Part shown: in pieces, positions 52,371 to 62,119 of the stretch
Layout: each line of letters starts with the position of its first letter
Numbering within the stretch: the stretch's first letter is position 1
NCBI GenBank assembly: GCA_964657325.1
Contig: CAZZVE010000001.1
Location: 45,674-109,673 of the forward strand
Direction of reading: 5' to 3'
From: JBBQVS01 sp964657325
GTDB taxonomy: Bacteria; Chloroflexota; Ktedonobacteria; Ktedonobacterales; Ktedonobacteraceae
Length of the DNA stretch: 64,000 nt
The notes under the pieces: generated by a model
The model's input: the letters and a program-made list of their open reading frames with translations, nothing else
What the model was told of the DNA's origin: nothing
Database searches by the model: none
Position numbers and translations under genes: made by a program

Positions 52371-52536
52371 AATTACTCCTGATGGGATTACCTGTTCGAT
52401 ATGCATATTCATCATACTCAATGTTTGTTAAAGCAGTGTAATTTTCATGCAAACAACGAGTTAAAATAGAGAGATGCATCTCATTTGAAGTATAAAAAGA
52501 ACAAGTGAACAAATGGACGGAGAAAAACATTTTAGA

Positions 52537-52589
52537 GAGAAATGTGTATGTTGACCTGCCGCAAATCATGCCGACAATACACATTTCTC
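52537..52589. repeat. Inverted repeat in the ABC-operon upstream region
   Basis: GAGAAATGTGTAT (left) and ATACACATTTCTC (right) pair, with the imperfect extension TTG/CGACA and an 18-nt loop. Outer sequences AATGGACGG and CCATCCATT also pair loosely. It lies about 170 nt upstream of the first permease, so it could be a leader or a second terminator. Confidence 0.55.
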
Positions 52590-52675
52590 GGCCATCCATT
52601 CAACTAAACGGAGGGTTGTAAGAGATTATTGAAGATATGTGACTTCTTGTGCAAAGTTACACAATAATTGGGAGA

Positions 52676-52739
52676 AAAGATTGGATACGTATGTGTCATG
52701 TGTGCTGCAGCACATATGACACATACGTATCCAATCTTT
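52676..52739. terminator. 64-bp palindrome after the sigma-factor gene
   Basis: 32-bp arms around the CTGCAG centre with one mismatch and no loop, ending 13 nt from the sigma-factor stop. It contains nested ATACGTAT and ATGTGTCAT motifs. Confidence 0.8.
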
Positions 52740-52752
52740 ATGATATACCTTT

Positions 52753-53862
52753 TTAGGCGAAGTCGCGCAGCAAATGCACTTGAATAGGTTGGCGTAGTGT
52801 TCTTAGTGCCTTTACCTCGATTTGCCGGATTCGTTCGCGTGTCAGTTTGAAGTGTAGACTCAACTCCTCCAATGTATGACAGTACCCATCCTGTAAACCA
52901 TACCGGAGTTCAATCACCTGACGTTCGCGTTGACTGAGCACTTCCAATGCTCCATTAATCTGGTCTCGTAACACTTGATGTGTTACCGCATCGACTGGTG
53001 CCATTGCTCGCGGATCCTCTAACGTATCGCTTAAATGATATTGCTCGTCATCAATCAGAGGTGCATCCAGCGAAATTGGTGTTTCTGCTATACTTTGCAA
53101 CTCTACAACACGCTCTTTAGTGACATTGAGCGTGGATGCGATCTCTTCTGGTAGAGGATCACGTCCTAGTTCCTGAAACAGTTGCCGAGTCAAACGCTTC
53201 ATCTTATAAATCAGTTCTACGACATGGACAGGGATATGAATGGTGCGTGTATGCTCTGCTACCGCTCGACTGATAGCCTGTCGAATCCACCATGTTGCAT
53301 AGGTACTGAAACGAAATCCCCGTGCCGGATCGAATTTTTGTGCAGCCCGAATGAGGCCAAGATTACCTTCCTGTGCGAGATCGAGTAGCGAAAGACCATG
53401 ATTATTATAGCGTTTCGCAATGCTCACAACGAGGCGTAAATTTGCCTCTACAAGCTGCTGTTGCGCCTGCATATCGCCATTTACCATACGGCGCGCAATA
53501 CGCATCTCTTGTTCTGCAGTCAAAAGCGGATAACGTCCAATCTCACCAAGATATTGACGAATTGCGTTGTCCACTTCGCACCCATAGTTCTCTTCCTCAT
53601 CTTCGTCACCCGACTCAATCACCTCATCAGTATTTGCTGTACTTTCTATATAGTCGTCATCGTCATACTCATCAAGCGTGTAGTCTACTACACTTAGCAG
53701 GTCCTCCTTGTGAGCATTTCTATGTACCCTTGCACTCTTTTTTGTTTCTCTTTTTGCTGTAAGAGGCTCATGTGTTGAAACACGCTTTGTATCATTGCGT
53801 CGATTGGACACTTCTGAAGTTCCAAGTGCGCGAGACTTTACTTGTTCCACAATGGCTACCAT
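52753..53862 (-). CDS. RNA polymerase sigma factor, RpoD/group-2 type
   Basis: The 369-residue protein has an acidic, poorly conserved N-terminus (about 1-95) and region 1.2 (DNAIRQYLGEIGRYPLLTAEQE). Regions 2.1-2.4 read NLRLVVSIAKRY, LAQEGNLGLIRAAQKFDPARG and FRFSTYATWWIRQAISRAV. Region 3 has HIPVHVVELIYKMKR, and region 4.2 has LEELSLHFKLTRERIRQIEVKALRTLR. It is shorter than RpoD and has no large region 1.1, so it fits group-2 (SigB/SigC-like or SigA2) sigma factors used under stress or stationary growth. AAAGGAG precedes the ATG by 7 nt. Confidence 0.93.
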   Translation of the reverse strand: MVAIVEQVKSRALGTSEVSNRRNDTKRVSTHEPLTAKRETKKSARVHRNAHKEDLLSVVDYTLDEYDDDDYIESTANTDEVIESGDEDEEENYGCEVDNAIRQYLGEIGRYPLLTAEQEMRIARRMVNGDMQAQQQLVEANLRLVVSIAKRYNNHGLSLLDLAQEGNLGLIRAAQKFDPARGFRFSTYATWWIRQAISRAVAEHTRTIHIPVHVVELIYKMKRLTRQLFQELGRDPLPEEIASTLNVTKERVVELQSIAETPISLDAPLIDDEQYHLSDTLEDPRAMAPVDAVTHQVLRDQINGALEVLSQRERQVIELRYGLQDGYCHTLEELSLHFKLTRERIRQIEVKALRTLRQPIQVHLLRDFA

Positions 53863-54326
53863 ACACCTACTCCTTTACCTACCTCAAATCCACATTCCAC
53901 AATTTGGTAACCGGAGATTCATGCTGCCGAAACTAGGACTATACAATTGAACTGTTCTATGCAACACGTGCTCGAAACATGTCCGAGTATCCCCCCCTTT
54001 ATCTACTCGTGCAATATTCATGCCAAACAGAGAAAAAGCGGAACATATGCGCTCGTCCCGCACCAATGTGCGTGAGAGACAAGACGAGCATCCTCTCTCG
54101 TCAATCAAAAGACCCGAAATTTTTTCAGATACTGCGTAAATTTACACACTCACATTCACACAAACAAAAATATGTTTGGTGTACGTTTATTTGCACTAGA
54201 TAGACCTCATAGGGCTTGGGAACCCGCGTGGAACTGGCATTCCACAAGATTCAACAACAATTTTTCATGTAATTTGTAAGTACAAACACTTGTGCTTTTA
54301 CTATAGTGTATAAAGGGAAGAAATGT
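53863..54326. other. Divergent intergenic region with tandem small hairpins
   Basis: 464 nt with promoters for the sigma-factor gene (leftward) and the membrane-protein gene (rightward). Near 54213-54245 two small stem-loops stand side by side: GGG-x-CCC around TTGGGAA, and GTGGAA-6-TTCCAC. I do not recognise a known riboswitch in them. Confidence 0.45.
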
Positions 54327-56183
54327 ATGCAGATGAATAGGTGGCTTACACATGTTGAGTCAGAAGACGAAGAGGTCCCTCACAGTCCAATACGCCCCCG
54401 TGCCTCCGTCTGGATTGATCCGGTGGTACAGCACAATGTCTCTGCATCCTATATCACAAAAGAGCAACATGAAATTCCAAATCCACAGACACCTATTCCT
54501 GCCCGCGCTTCAGCACAGCAAGCCACGTATCCAGTAAAAGTACGTCCTCGTTACTCTCGTAACTATACAGTACCGCACGAAAGCGATGTTACGCGTGTCC
54601 CCACGCTGCCTCAACCAACAATATGGCAATACGAACTACCAGACTATGAAGCTGAAAGTAGTCTCTCATCACTATCGCTTGCATATTCTGAAGCAACCGT
54701 AGAGCATACGATTGACGAACTAGACACTTTACCTCCTCCTCGATTGCGCGTATTTGATGATATAGATGAGATCGATACTGTACCACAGCCAAAACATGAC
54801 ATACTTGCTGGGGAAAAATCCTCAACAACTATTGAACGGAAAAAGGCTGATGGAAACGTATTCTCTCTTCCTTTCATACAGCCCACGAAGGAACCTGACC
54901 GCCAAAAGAGTATGACCCTACATGCACCCACTTCTATAAGCGACGTTACCACGCTTCCACCAGGTGCCACAACGGTTGCGGTGCCACGAGTTGCTGTTGA
55001 AAAACAGAAGGTTGAACTTTTTGCTAAAGTACCTGCACCGACAACTATTGCTCAGGGCAGTTCATTGAATTTTGTGGAGGCGTCGTGGACAACGGGGCAA
55101 GGGAAAAACTCGGTACTGGCAAAGCGTATTGCTAGTCGAGGGCAACGTAAAAGTACTCTCTCGCTCAATCCTATTGATCGCTGGCGATGGTGGCTACTCT
55201 ATCCTGGTCGTATGGAGTTTTTACTCTGGCTTAGTGGGACTATTATCCTAGTTGGTGTAACATGCTTACTCTTATTTGCAACACTATTAAGTACGGGGTG
55301 GTTGAATACTGGCTTATCAAGTATCAGCAATAGCAGTGGAACAACACAAACATCAAGTACTCCTGGACATACAGCAGCAACGGGGAAATCTTTTTGTACT
55401 GCAGCGAATATGGCGAGTTCACAATGTCGCTCGACAACTGTTGTTTCATCAGGACTAAAGCTTACGCTCATTGACGATGCTCTATTACTGCCTGATATGC
55501 CTATTTATTTACATGGGCAAGGATTTACGGCTAACAACACTGTAAATTTTACCTATGACGCCTCTTTACCCTGTCATCCAAATATAATATCAACTGATAC
55601 ACAAGGGTCGTTTTCTCTCTACCTGATGCTGGATAGCGGTGTAAAGGCGGGGACACATCATATTATTGCCTACGATGTTGCAACAACGCATGCTATTACA
55701 GTTGATGTGAGTATCTCACCATCTCCAACCGGAAAAGCCACTCAACCAACGTCAACGCATACTGTTCCGGGCGTGACTCCTACATCGACATCAGGTGCTG
55801 GTGGAGTCAACGGCGGTGGTTTTCCAACACCCGTAAGTCAGACACCCGTTCCGATAATACCGACAGTTGGTGCGACGCCAACAGTTATATCAACTCAACA
55901 ACCTACACCGACCATAGGAATAACACCATCCCCCACTATAGGTGTGACACCAACGGCTGGCATCGTACCAACTTCTACATCTACCACAACTTCGACAGGT
56001 GGAACGAAATACTCAGGGTCAGCCTCTATACTCAAAAATGCGTTGTATGACGAACGTGTCAACGAGCACGTTTCAATCAGCATGTGGCTTTGGATCGCGG
56101 TGTTTGGCTATACACTTGCACTAGTGATGTTGAGTTGTGCTGGCCTACTCTATCGTCGCCATCGTCGTATATCTTCAAGGTAA
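54327..56183 (+). CDS. Hypothetical two-pass membrane protein with Ig-like ectodomain
   Basis: From the ATG at 54327 (GGGAAG 6 nt upstream) the protein is 618 residues. The first 280 residues are cytosolic and low in complexity, rich in Pro, Thr, Glu and Val. One transmembrane segment lies near 300 (MEFLLWLSGTIILVGVTCLLL). Outside it an Ig/TIG-like domain (about 365-465: LKLTLIDDALLLPDMPIYLHGQGFTANNTVNF, then GTHHIIAYD) is followed by a Thr/Pro-rich stretch and a second membrane helix near the C-terminus. It is followed by an exceptional 37-bp hairpin. Function unknown; an envelope role is likely. Confidence 0.8.
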   Translation: MQMNRWLTHVESEDEEVPHSPIRPRASVWIDPVVQHNVSASYITKEQHEIPNPQTPIPARASAQQATYPVKVRPRYSRNYTVPHESDVTRVPTLPQPTIWQYELPDYEAESSLSSLSLAYSEATVEHTIDELDTLPPPRLRVFDDIDEIDTVPQPKHDILAGEKSSTTIERKKADGNVFSLPFIQPTKEPDRQKSMTLHAPTSISDVTTLPPGATTVAVPRVAVEKQKVELFAKVPAPTTIAQGSSLNFVEASWTTGQGKNSVLAKRIASRGQRKSTLSLNPIDRWRWWLLYPGRMEFLLWLSGTIILVGVTCLLLFATLLSTGWLNTGLSSISNSSGTTQTSSTPGHTAATGKSFCTAANMASSQCRSTTVVSSGLKLTLIDDALLLPDMPIYLHGQGFTANNTVNFTYDASLPCHPNIISTDTQGSFSLYLMLDSGVKAGTHHIIAYDVATTHAITVDVSISPSPTGKATQPTSTHTVPGVTPTSTSGAGGVNGGGFPTPVSQTPVPIIPTVGATPTVISTQQPTPTIGITPSPTIGVTPTAGIVPTSTSTTTSTGGTKYSGSASILKNALYDERVNEHVSISMWLWIAVFGYTLALVMLSCAGLLYRRHRRISSR

Positions 56184-56265
56184 GTTTACATAGAAAGGGA
56201 GGTATTTCACGTACGACAACATCTATCTGTTGTCGTACGTGAAATACCTCCCTTTCTATGTAAAC
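56184..56265. terminator. 37-bp perfect hairpin at the gene end
   Basis: Arms 56184-56220 and 56229-56265 are perfect complements with an 8-nt loop. It starts on the base after the TAA of the preceding gene. No T-run follows. Confidence 0.9.
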
Positions 56266-56357
56266 TATAAAATAATGACTGATTTGGTTGCATCTATATA
56301 CTAACCTTATAGCTATAGTTATGGTGTTTGTGTTATGTAGTGTGGGAGGTTTTTATT

Positions 56358-56804
56358 ATGAACAATCAAACAGTTGTAATGGAGAATGACGCCGCATCTC
56401 TGTGTATTCCAGAAGAAGAATACGTTCTTGTTGTTGATGACGCGTCAGCAATACTCTCAGTTGTCATGTTGCTCTTAGAAACAGAAGGCTATACAAGCTT
56501 AGGCTTTACCGACAGCACAAAAGTCCTGCCTTTTCTGAAAGAACTTCATGAGACAGAGCAAAAATTGCCTTCGGTCATCCTCCTTGATCTCATGATGCCT
56601 GTAGTTTCTGGCTATGATATTGCAGCGGCAATAGCAGTTCATGAGTGGTCAAGGCTAATTCCTGTTATCATCATGACTGCCGATCATCGTATTACTGATA
56701 TTCATGATATCCCTGGTGCATCGGATTGGTTCAGTAAGCCTTTTCGGATAGAGGTATTGCTAAATAAATTGAGTGCGTATTTGCCTACCCCTTGTGCTCA
56801 ATGA
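56358..56804 (+). CDS. Stand-alone response-regulator receiver
   Basis: From the ATG at 56358 (GGGAGG 8-9 nt upstream) the protein is 148 residues. It is a single receiver domain: YVLVVDDASAILSVVMLLLE with the acidic pair, the phospho-Asp in VILLDLMMPV (about residue 75), Thr in IIMTAD and Lys in FSKPF. There is no output domain. Such proteins pass phosphate or bind partners such as kinases or motility complexes; no kinase is adjacent. Confidence 0.93.
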   Translation: MNNQTVVMENDAASLCIPEEEYVLVVDDASAILSVVMLLLETEGYTSLGFTDSTKVLPFLKELHETEQKLPSVILLDLMMPVVSGYDIAAAIAVHEWSRLIPVIIMTADHRITDIHDIPGASDWFSKPFRIEVLLNKLSAYLPTPCAQ

Positions 56805-57052
56805 TATATGCAAGCAGACCAACAAAGAAGCCTATAGATTTTGTATTTGATAACTGACAGTCTATGTACGCATTCCTATATCTGTACGTTTGTGCAAAAA
56901 GATGTGCTCCGATAGTTACATATTCTTAATACCTTTGTATCTTGTACAGATGCTCAGGATACTTAATAATACATTGACAGACCGATTGTGCTATCTGGTT
57001 ACACTACTATGCCCAAAGCGTTAACTCATGTAGGAGGTGTTTAAAATATTGT

Positions 57053-59644
57053 ATGCATAGACTAGTATTACTATTTACAAAACAAAAAATAGGTATTCCT
57101 CTTCGTATAACGCTTGCTCTTGTAGCAATATGTGCCAGTATCGCACTTGCATTTGCTGCCTTTAGTGGTACACAACACAAAGCGCGTGCCGCTGCAGGGA
57201 CATTGCAAGAGATTGGAGCACCTGGAGGAGAACCATGGGGCATAGCATTCGATCATAGTGGTAACGAATGGGTAGCCCAACCGGGTTGTGATCCAAATCC
57301 GGTCTGTGGTACTACCGTTCAGGGAAGTATTGCACAGGTGAACCGCTCATCGTTCAGCGTTGTGCAAAATTTCGCAGAGCCAGCAGGCTATAGTAGTCCA
57401 CTTTTTGTTGCCACTGACACAAGTGGTAATGTGTGGTTTACTGAGCCAATGAGCAACGCTATCGGTGAGTTGATACCGAGCAGTGGCACATGGCATCAGT
57501 GGCAGGTACCGACTGCCAGTGCAGCACCATTTGATCTCGCCTTCGACGCAAGCGGCAACCTCTGGTTTACAGAGATTCTTGCGAACCAGATTGGCGAGTT
57601 TAGCAATGGACAATTTCACGAAACCGCAACACCTTTCGTCAACAGCAAACCATATGGCATCACTGGACCTGATCCCTCAACAGGCCATATGTGGTTCAGC
57701 GAAAACAGCACACAGGCGGCGCGTATCGGCAGCTTCACTCCACCTACATCTGGCGCGCTAACAACGGGGAACATTAAAGAATATCTCACAATCAATCCTG
57801 GCAATAACACCACAGTACACTTAATTACATATGACTATCAAGGTGATATCTGGTGGACAGAAGGTACAAATAGCAGAATTGGTCGTCTTATCATCAGCCA
57901 GGCACAACCCGGTGCATCTAATGGCGTTGCTGAATATCCAACACCTTGTAACAGTGGTGGCTGTCCAGGTTCCCATGTTTCGGGTATCGGCGTAGATGGT
58001 AGCGGCACTATTTGGCTCGATGACTCGCTAGCAGATCGCATTTATTCTTTCAATCCTAACACCGCAACTTACTCCGCACCTATCCAGTTAGCTAGCGGTT
58101 CTCATCCGCACGACGGCCTCGCCGTTGACAATAATAATACTGTCTATGTCTCCGAAGAGTTTGCACGTAAGTTTGCTGCAATTCCGCAAACGGGTGTGCC
58201 AACTCCGCCATCAGGGGGAGGTGGAACGAATACTCCTACAGCAGCAGCACCAGTAAATCCTACTTGGTACTTCGCTGAGGGGCGTGTTGGAAAGGGGTTC
58301 CGTGAGTATCTAACTCTCGGCAATCCAGGTACAACCGTGTGTACCGTCAACATCACATATCTCTACACTACCGATGGCAGTTCTACACCGCACACGAAGA
58401 CAGTAACGAATGTTTCTATTAATCCGACCAGCCGTTTTACCGAATCGGTTAATCAAGACTTAAGTAACGATGCTTCAACTTCGTTAGGATACAACGTAGC
58501 GAGCATCGTGAATGTAAGCAACACCTCTACCTGTGCGGGCGTGATGACGGAACGTCCCATCTACTTTACAAACTATCACGGCATTGCTAGTGGTACCGAT
58601 GTAGCGGGTGCAACACACCTGGGAACAAGTTTCACCTTCGCAGATGTGGCCTCGAATGCATCACACATTTCATTCCTAACCATTCTGAACCCACCAAACA
58701 GTGTTAGTGCGACCGTTACGGCAACCTATTATGCTGGGGGAAACGTGGTCGGGCGGCAAACAGCAACTGTTCCTGCTGGTACGCGCGGTACTATTTCACC
58801 AAGCCAACTGACACTGCCAGCACACTCACTAGCAGTTGTCACTTCGACATCGCCTGTGATGGTAGAGCGTCCAACCTATTTCCTCAATGAGAGTCAGGGT
58901 GTTTCTGGTGCCTTTGACGTAGTGGGCACACAGAGCACCGCAAACGACTGGTTCTTCGCAGAAGGCTTTACTGGTGCCGGAACACAGGAAAATCTCACAC
59001 TTGCGAATCCAAATACCACGGCTGCGAATGTTAGCGTAATCCTGAAATCGCAAGTAGGAGGAGTTACAAAGACGTTCAACTTCACAGTTGGACCTCAAAG
59101 TCAGACGATTTGGAATGTGAACCAGAATAACACCTTCAATGGCACACCAGAAGTATCAGCTGAGGTGAAATCCAATATAAACATCGTTGTGCAACGTGAA
59201 ATGTACTTCCAGTACCATCACGCCGCAACAGGTGTGCCAACAGTCTATGCAAAAGGAGGTACGGACTCTCTAGGATTGATTGGTTCCGTCTCAAAAAGCT
59301 ACAGTTTCGCCGAAGGGTACACCTACCCAGGGTACAACGAGTGGCTAACCTTACAGAATCCAAATACAACAGATGAAACGATCACTATCACATTAACTAA
59401 TAGTACCAATCAGAAAATAACTCTTCAACAACTAGTAAAAGCCAACGAGCGGCAAACGGTAGACATCACCTCAGTAGTGGTAAAAGCCTTCAAGCCAAGT
59501 ACCAACAAAAACGCGAACTCGATCTCCATGTCGGTACAATCGTCAGGCACTTTTGTAGCGGAGCGACCAGAGTACTACAACACTTCTGGAACCGGCTTTG
59601 TTGTTCAAGGAGGAACGGATATTATTGGTTATCCAGGTAACTAA
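57053..59644 (+). CDS. Large secreted protein: streptogramin-lyase-like propeller plus FAEG repeats
   Basis: The 863-residue protein has a signal peptide (about 1-47, ending ARAAAG). Residues about 48-380 form a Vgb/NHL-like beta propeller with repeats of the type GNVWFTEPMSNAIGEL, GNLWFTEILANQIGEF and GDIWWTEGTNSRIGRL. The remainder has at least three repeats opening WYFAEG/WFFAEG/YSFAEG followed by (L)TLxNPNTT, a module found in secreted actinobacterial and chloroflexotal proteins. It is unlikely to degrade streptogramin, since Vgb proteins are single-domain and cytosolic. It more likely binds or displays at the cell surface. The next gene encodes a paralogue of the propeller half. Confidence 0.88.
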   Translation: MHRLVLLFTKQKIGIPLRITLALVAICASIALAFAAFSGTQHKARAAAGTLQEIGAPGGEPWGIAFDHSGNEWVAQPGCDPNPVCGTTVQGSIAQVNRSSFSVVQNFAEPAGYSSPLFVATDTSGNVWFTEPMSNAIGELIPSSGTWHQWQVPTASAAPFDLAFDASGNLWFTEILANQIGEFSNGQFHETATPFVNSKPYGITGPDPSTGHMWFSENSTQAARIGSFTPPTSGALTTGNIKEYLTINPGNNTTVHLITYDYQGDIWWTEGTNSRIGRLIISQAQPGASNGVAEYPTPCNSGGCPGSHVSGIGVDGSGTIWLDDSLADRIYSFNPNTATYSAPIQLASGSHPHDGLAVDNNNTVYVSEEFARKFAAIPQTGVPTPPSGGGGTNTPTAAAPVNPTWYFAEGRVGKGFREYLTLGNPGTTVCTVNITYLYTTDGSSTPHTKTVTNVSINPTSRFTESVNQDLSNDASTSLGYNVASIVNVSNTSTCAGVMTERPIYFTNYHGIASGTDVAGATHLGTSFTFADVASNASHISFLTILNPPNSVSATVTATYYAGGNVVGRQTATVPAGTRGTISPSQLTLPAHSLAVVTSTSPVMVERPTYFLNESQGVSGAFDVVGTQSTANDWFFAEGFTGAGTQENLTLANPNTTAANVSVILKSQVGGVTKTFNFTVGPQSQTIWNVNQNNTFNGTPEVSAEVKSNINIVVQREMYFQYHHAATGVPTVYAKGGTDSLGLIGSVSKSYSFAEGYTYPGYNEWLTLQNPNTTDETITITLTNSTNQKITLQQLVKANERQTVDITSVVVKAFKPSTNKNANSISMSVQSSGTFVAERPEYYNTSGTGFVVQGGTDIIGYPGN

Positions 59645-59669
59645 TTAAAGGAAAAAGGAAAAAAAGTTC

Positions 59670-62054
59670 ATGATCGACCGTAAAAAAGTCCTTCTGAGCC
59701 TTGTTGTGCTGGCGACTCTTGTCGCCAGCATTGCCATGATTTTTGAGTATGTGGGGAGTGAAGCGGCGGTTCATGCGCAACAGGCAAATGCACAAAGCGT
59801 TACATCGACGGATTTCACTGTACCAACAGGTGCCGATCCATGGGGCACAGCATTTGACAGTAGTGGGAATGTTTGGGTGGCCTTACCAGGATGTGATATT
59901 GCATCTTGCTCAGGTCCCTTTCCCGGCAAAATTGCTCAATATAATCCAACCATGAAATCCTGGGGTACCACTTATTCGTTACCAGCAGGTTATGGTCAAC
60001 CGCTCTTCCTGGCATTTGATCCTCAAGGAAGAATTTGGTTCACAATGCCTTTAAGTAACTCTATTGGTATGCTCAACCCTGCGAATGGAACGACGCAGCA
60101 ATTCGCTGTTCCAACCTCTGCATCTGGTCCTTGGGGCATCGCGGTTGACTCCAAGGGAATTGTCTGGTTCACTGAACACTATATAAATAAAATAGGCTCA
60201 TTTAATCCCACTACACACAGTTTTCATGAAATACCAACAGCTACATCCAATAGTCAACCTTATGGTATCACAGTTGACGCCTCTAATAACGTCTGGTTCA
60301 CTGAAAATAATCCACTGGTTCCTGGAGTTGCAGAATATACAGTGAGTGGCAATCTACGCGAATTTCCTATGAAACCAAATGGTAGTTATCTCACACCCCA
60401 TTTGATTACAATTGACACTAACGGCAACCCCTGGTGGTCCGAAGGATTTGTTGGTGCAGTTGGTGATTTGAAGGTTGCTTCTGCTACTCCTGGCACAAGT
60501 AATGGTATAACGCAATATAGCTATCATCCTAGTGGTCCTGCTCATACTTCTGGTATAGGTGTTGACAGTTCTGGAAAAATCTGGTTCGATGACTCATTAG
60601 GAAGCATTTATGGCTCATTTCCTGAAAGTGGTAGTGGTGCATTTAGCCTCTACAATACCCCTTCGGCAGGTTCTCATCCGCACGACGGATTGAATGTCGA
60701 TAAGAAAAATAATGTTTGGTTTGATGAAGAGTTCGCTAACAAGCTTGCACTCGCAACACAAACCGGTGGCTCAACAACGCCAACGCCAACTACGCCCACA
60801 TCAACTCCAGTACCTGGACAGGTCGTGGCGAAGGATACCTTCCAACGCGCAAACCAAACAAACTGGGGCACTGCTTCCGATGGGCACACATGGGGTGGCG
60901 ACTCAGGAAATACGCCAGCATTCGCTATCACCAACAACACGGGCACTGTCACCAATGGTGGTAGCACTAGCTATAGTGCTGTACTAGGGCCATCACAAGC
61001 AGATGTTGATGTCGTTGTTACTGGCTCATTAAGTAGCTATGCCAGTGCGAACTTTGGCGCGGTAGCACGTTGGACAGATGCCAACGACTGGTACAAAGCC
61101 TATATTGATGGTGGTGTTCTATATATCCAGAAGAAAGTCGCAGGTACCTCAACAGTACTTGTAAGCACTCCCTTCACGGCTCAAGCAAATACAGCATATA
61201 CCATCCGCTTCCAAGCATTTGGCGCGACGTTGAATACAAAAGTGTGGGCGGCAGCCAGTGCGGAACCAAGTAGTTGGACGCTCACCACGTCTGATACCTC
61301 GCTTACAACTGGCTCTGCGGGTATACGCGTCTTGACGCAAGCAGGAACGGCGACATTCACCTCGTTCCAGGCTACTGCACTGAGTGCGCAGTCGGGTGGA
61401 AACACTCCTACACCTACAGCAACAATCGGCACTACTCCAACGGTTGGCTCATCACCAACGGTGACACCGACCTCGCCAGCATCAGGGCAGACATTAGGTC
61501 AAGACACGTTCCAACGGACGAATCAAGCCAAGTGGGGCAATGCCTCCGATGGACAGGCGTGGTCTGGCGATGCTAATACATACACTAACTTTTCTATTGC
61601 AAGCAATGCTGGCGTTGTCGCGAATAGTGGCAATAACATTTACAGTGCTGTATTGGGACCATCTACAACTAACGCTGAGGTAGTTGTAAGTGGTTCACTC
61701 AGTAACTACGCCAACGCGAACTTTGGAACTGTACTACGCTGGACAGACGCCAACAATTGGTACAAGGCGTATGTGAGTGGAAGTACATTCTACATTCAGA
61801 AAAAAGTCGCGGGTAATGCAACATTTCTTGCAAGTGCTCCCTTTACCGCGAATGCCAACACATCGTATACGATACGCTTCCGTATTGTTGGTACGACACT
61901 TAGTGCGAAGGTGTGGGCAACGGGTAGCACAGAACCAAGTGCATGGACGATTACTGGAACTGACACTTCGCTTACATCTGGTTACTGTGGTCTACGAGTG
62001 ATAACACAAAGTGGCACCGCAACATTTACCTCGTTCAAGGCAACATCGTTATAG
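59670..62054 (+). CDS. Large secreted protein: streptogramin-lyase-like propeller plus two sandwich domains
   Basis: The 794-residue protein has a signal peptide (about 1-36) and the same propeller as the gene before it (GNVWVALPGCD, GRIWFTMPLSNSIGML, GIVWFTEHYINKIGSF). After a Thr/Pro linker come two tandem copies of a roughly 170-residue domain: the first from DTFQRANQTNWGTASDGHTW, the second from DTFQRTNQAKWGNASDGQAW, each ending LRVITQ/IRVLTQ...FTSF. The domain looks like a laminin-G/DUF1080 sandwich that may bind polysaccharides. AAGGA sites precede the ATG; the gap to the upstream gene is 25 nt, so they are one operon. Confidence 0.88.
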   Translation: MIDRKKVLLSLVVLATLVASIAMIFEYVGSEAAVHAQQANAQSVTSTDFTVPTGADPWGTAFDSSGNVWVALPGCDIASCSGPFPGKIAQYNPTMKSWGTTYSLPAGYGQPLFLAFDPQGRIWFTMPLSNSIGMLNPANGTTQQFAVPTSASGPWGIAVDSKGIVWFTEHYINKIGSFNPTTHSFHEIPTATSNSQPYGITVDASNNVWFTENNPLVPGVAEYTVSGNLREFPMKPNGSYLTPHLITIDTNGNPWWSEGFVGAVGDLKVASATPGTSNGITQYSYHPSGPAHTSGIGVDSSGKIWFDDSLGSIYGSFPESGSGAFSLYNTPSAGSHPHDGLNVDKKNNVWFDEEFANKLALATQTGGSTTPTPTTPTSTPVPGQVVAKDTFQRANQTNWGTASDGHTWGGDSGNTPAFAITNNTGTVTNGGSTSYSAVLGPSQADVDVVVTGSLSSYASANFGAVARWTDANDWYKAYIDGGVLYIQKKVAGTSTVLVSTPFTAQANTAYTIRFQAFGATLNTKVWAAASAEPSSWTLTTSDTSLTTGSAGIRVLTQAGTATFTSFQATALSAQSGGNTPTPTATIGTTPTVGSSPTVTPTSPASGQTLGQDTFQRTNQAKWGNASDGQAWSGDANTYTNFSIASNAGVVANSGNNIYSAVLGPSTTNAEVVVSGSLSNYANANFGTVLRWTDANNWYKAYVSGSTFYIQKKVAGNATFLASAPFTANANTSYTIRFRIVGTTLSAKVWATGSTEPSAWTITGTDTSLTSGYCGLRVITQSGTATFTSFKATSL

Positions 62055-62062
62055 TCTCTAAT

Positions 62063-62111
62063 AACGCAAGAGGCCGAGGTGAGCAACGTTNNNNNNNNNN
62101 CCTCTTGCGTT
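62063..62111. terminator. Hairpin at the operon end, with gap in its loop
   Basis: AACGCAAGAGG and CCTCTTGCGTT pair; the loop contains 17 known bases and 10 N. It lies between the convergent propeller gene and the small acidic gene. Confidence 0.75.
62091..62100. other. Assembly gap (10 N)
   Basis: Ten N inside the loop of a hairpin; the true bases are unknown. Confidence 0.95.
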
Positions 62112-62119
62112 TGTCCTAC

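Larger units (their letters stand above)
52371..52752. other. Intergenic region between the ABC operon and the sigma-factor gene
   Basis: It holds the ABC-operon promoter region, an inverted repeat at 52537-52589 and the palindrome at 52676-52739 that ends the sigma-factor gene. No supported gene. Confidence 0.6.

Noticed and set aside
53373..53762. 129-codon rightward frame opposite the sigma-factor gene
   Set aside because: It is antisense to conserved sigma regions and to the acidic N-terminus; no start signal.
57053..62054. Streptogramin B lyase (antibiotic resistance) call for the two propeller proteins
   Set aside because: The similarity is limited to the generic propeller repeat; both proteins are secreted, much longer than Vgb and carry other modules.
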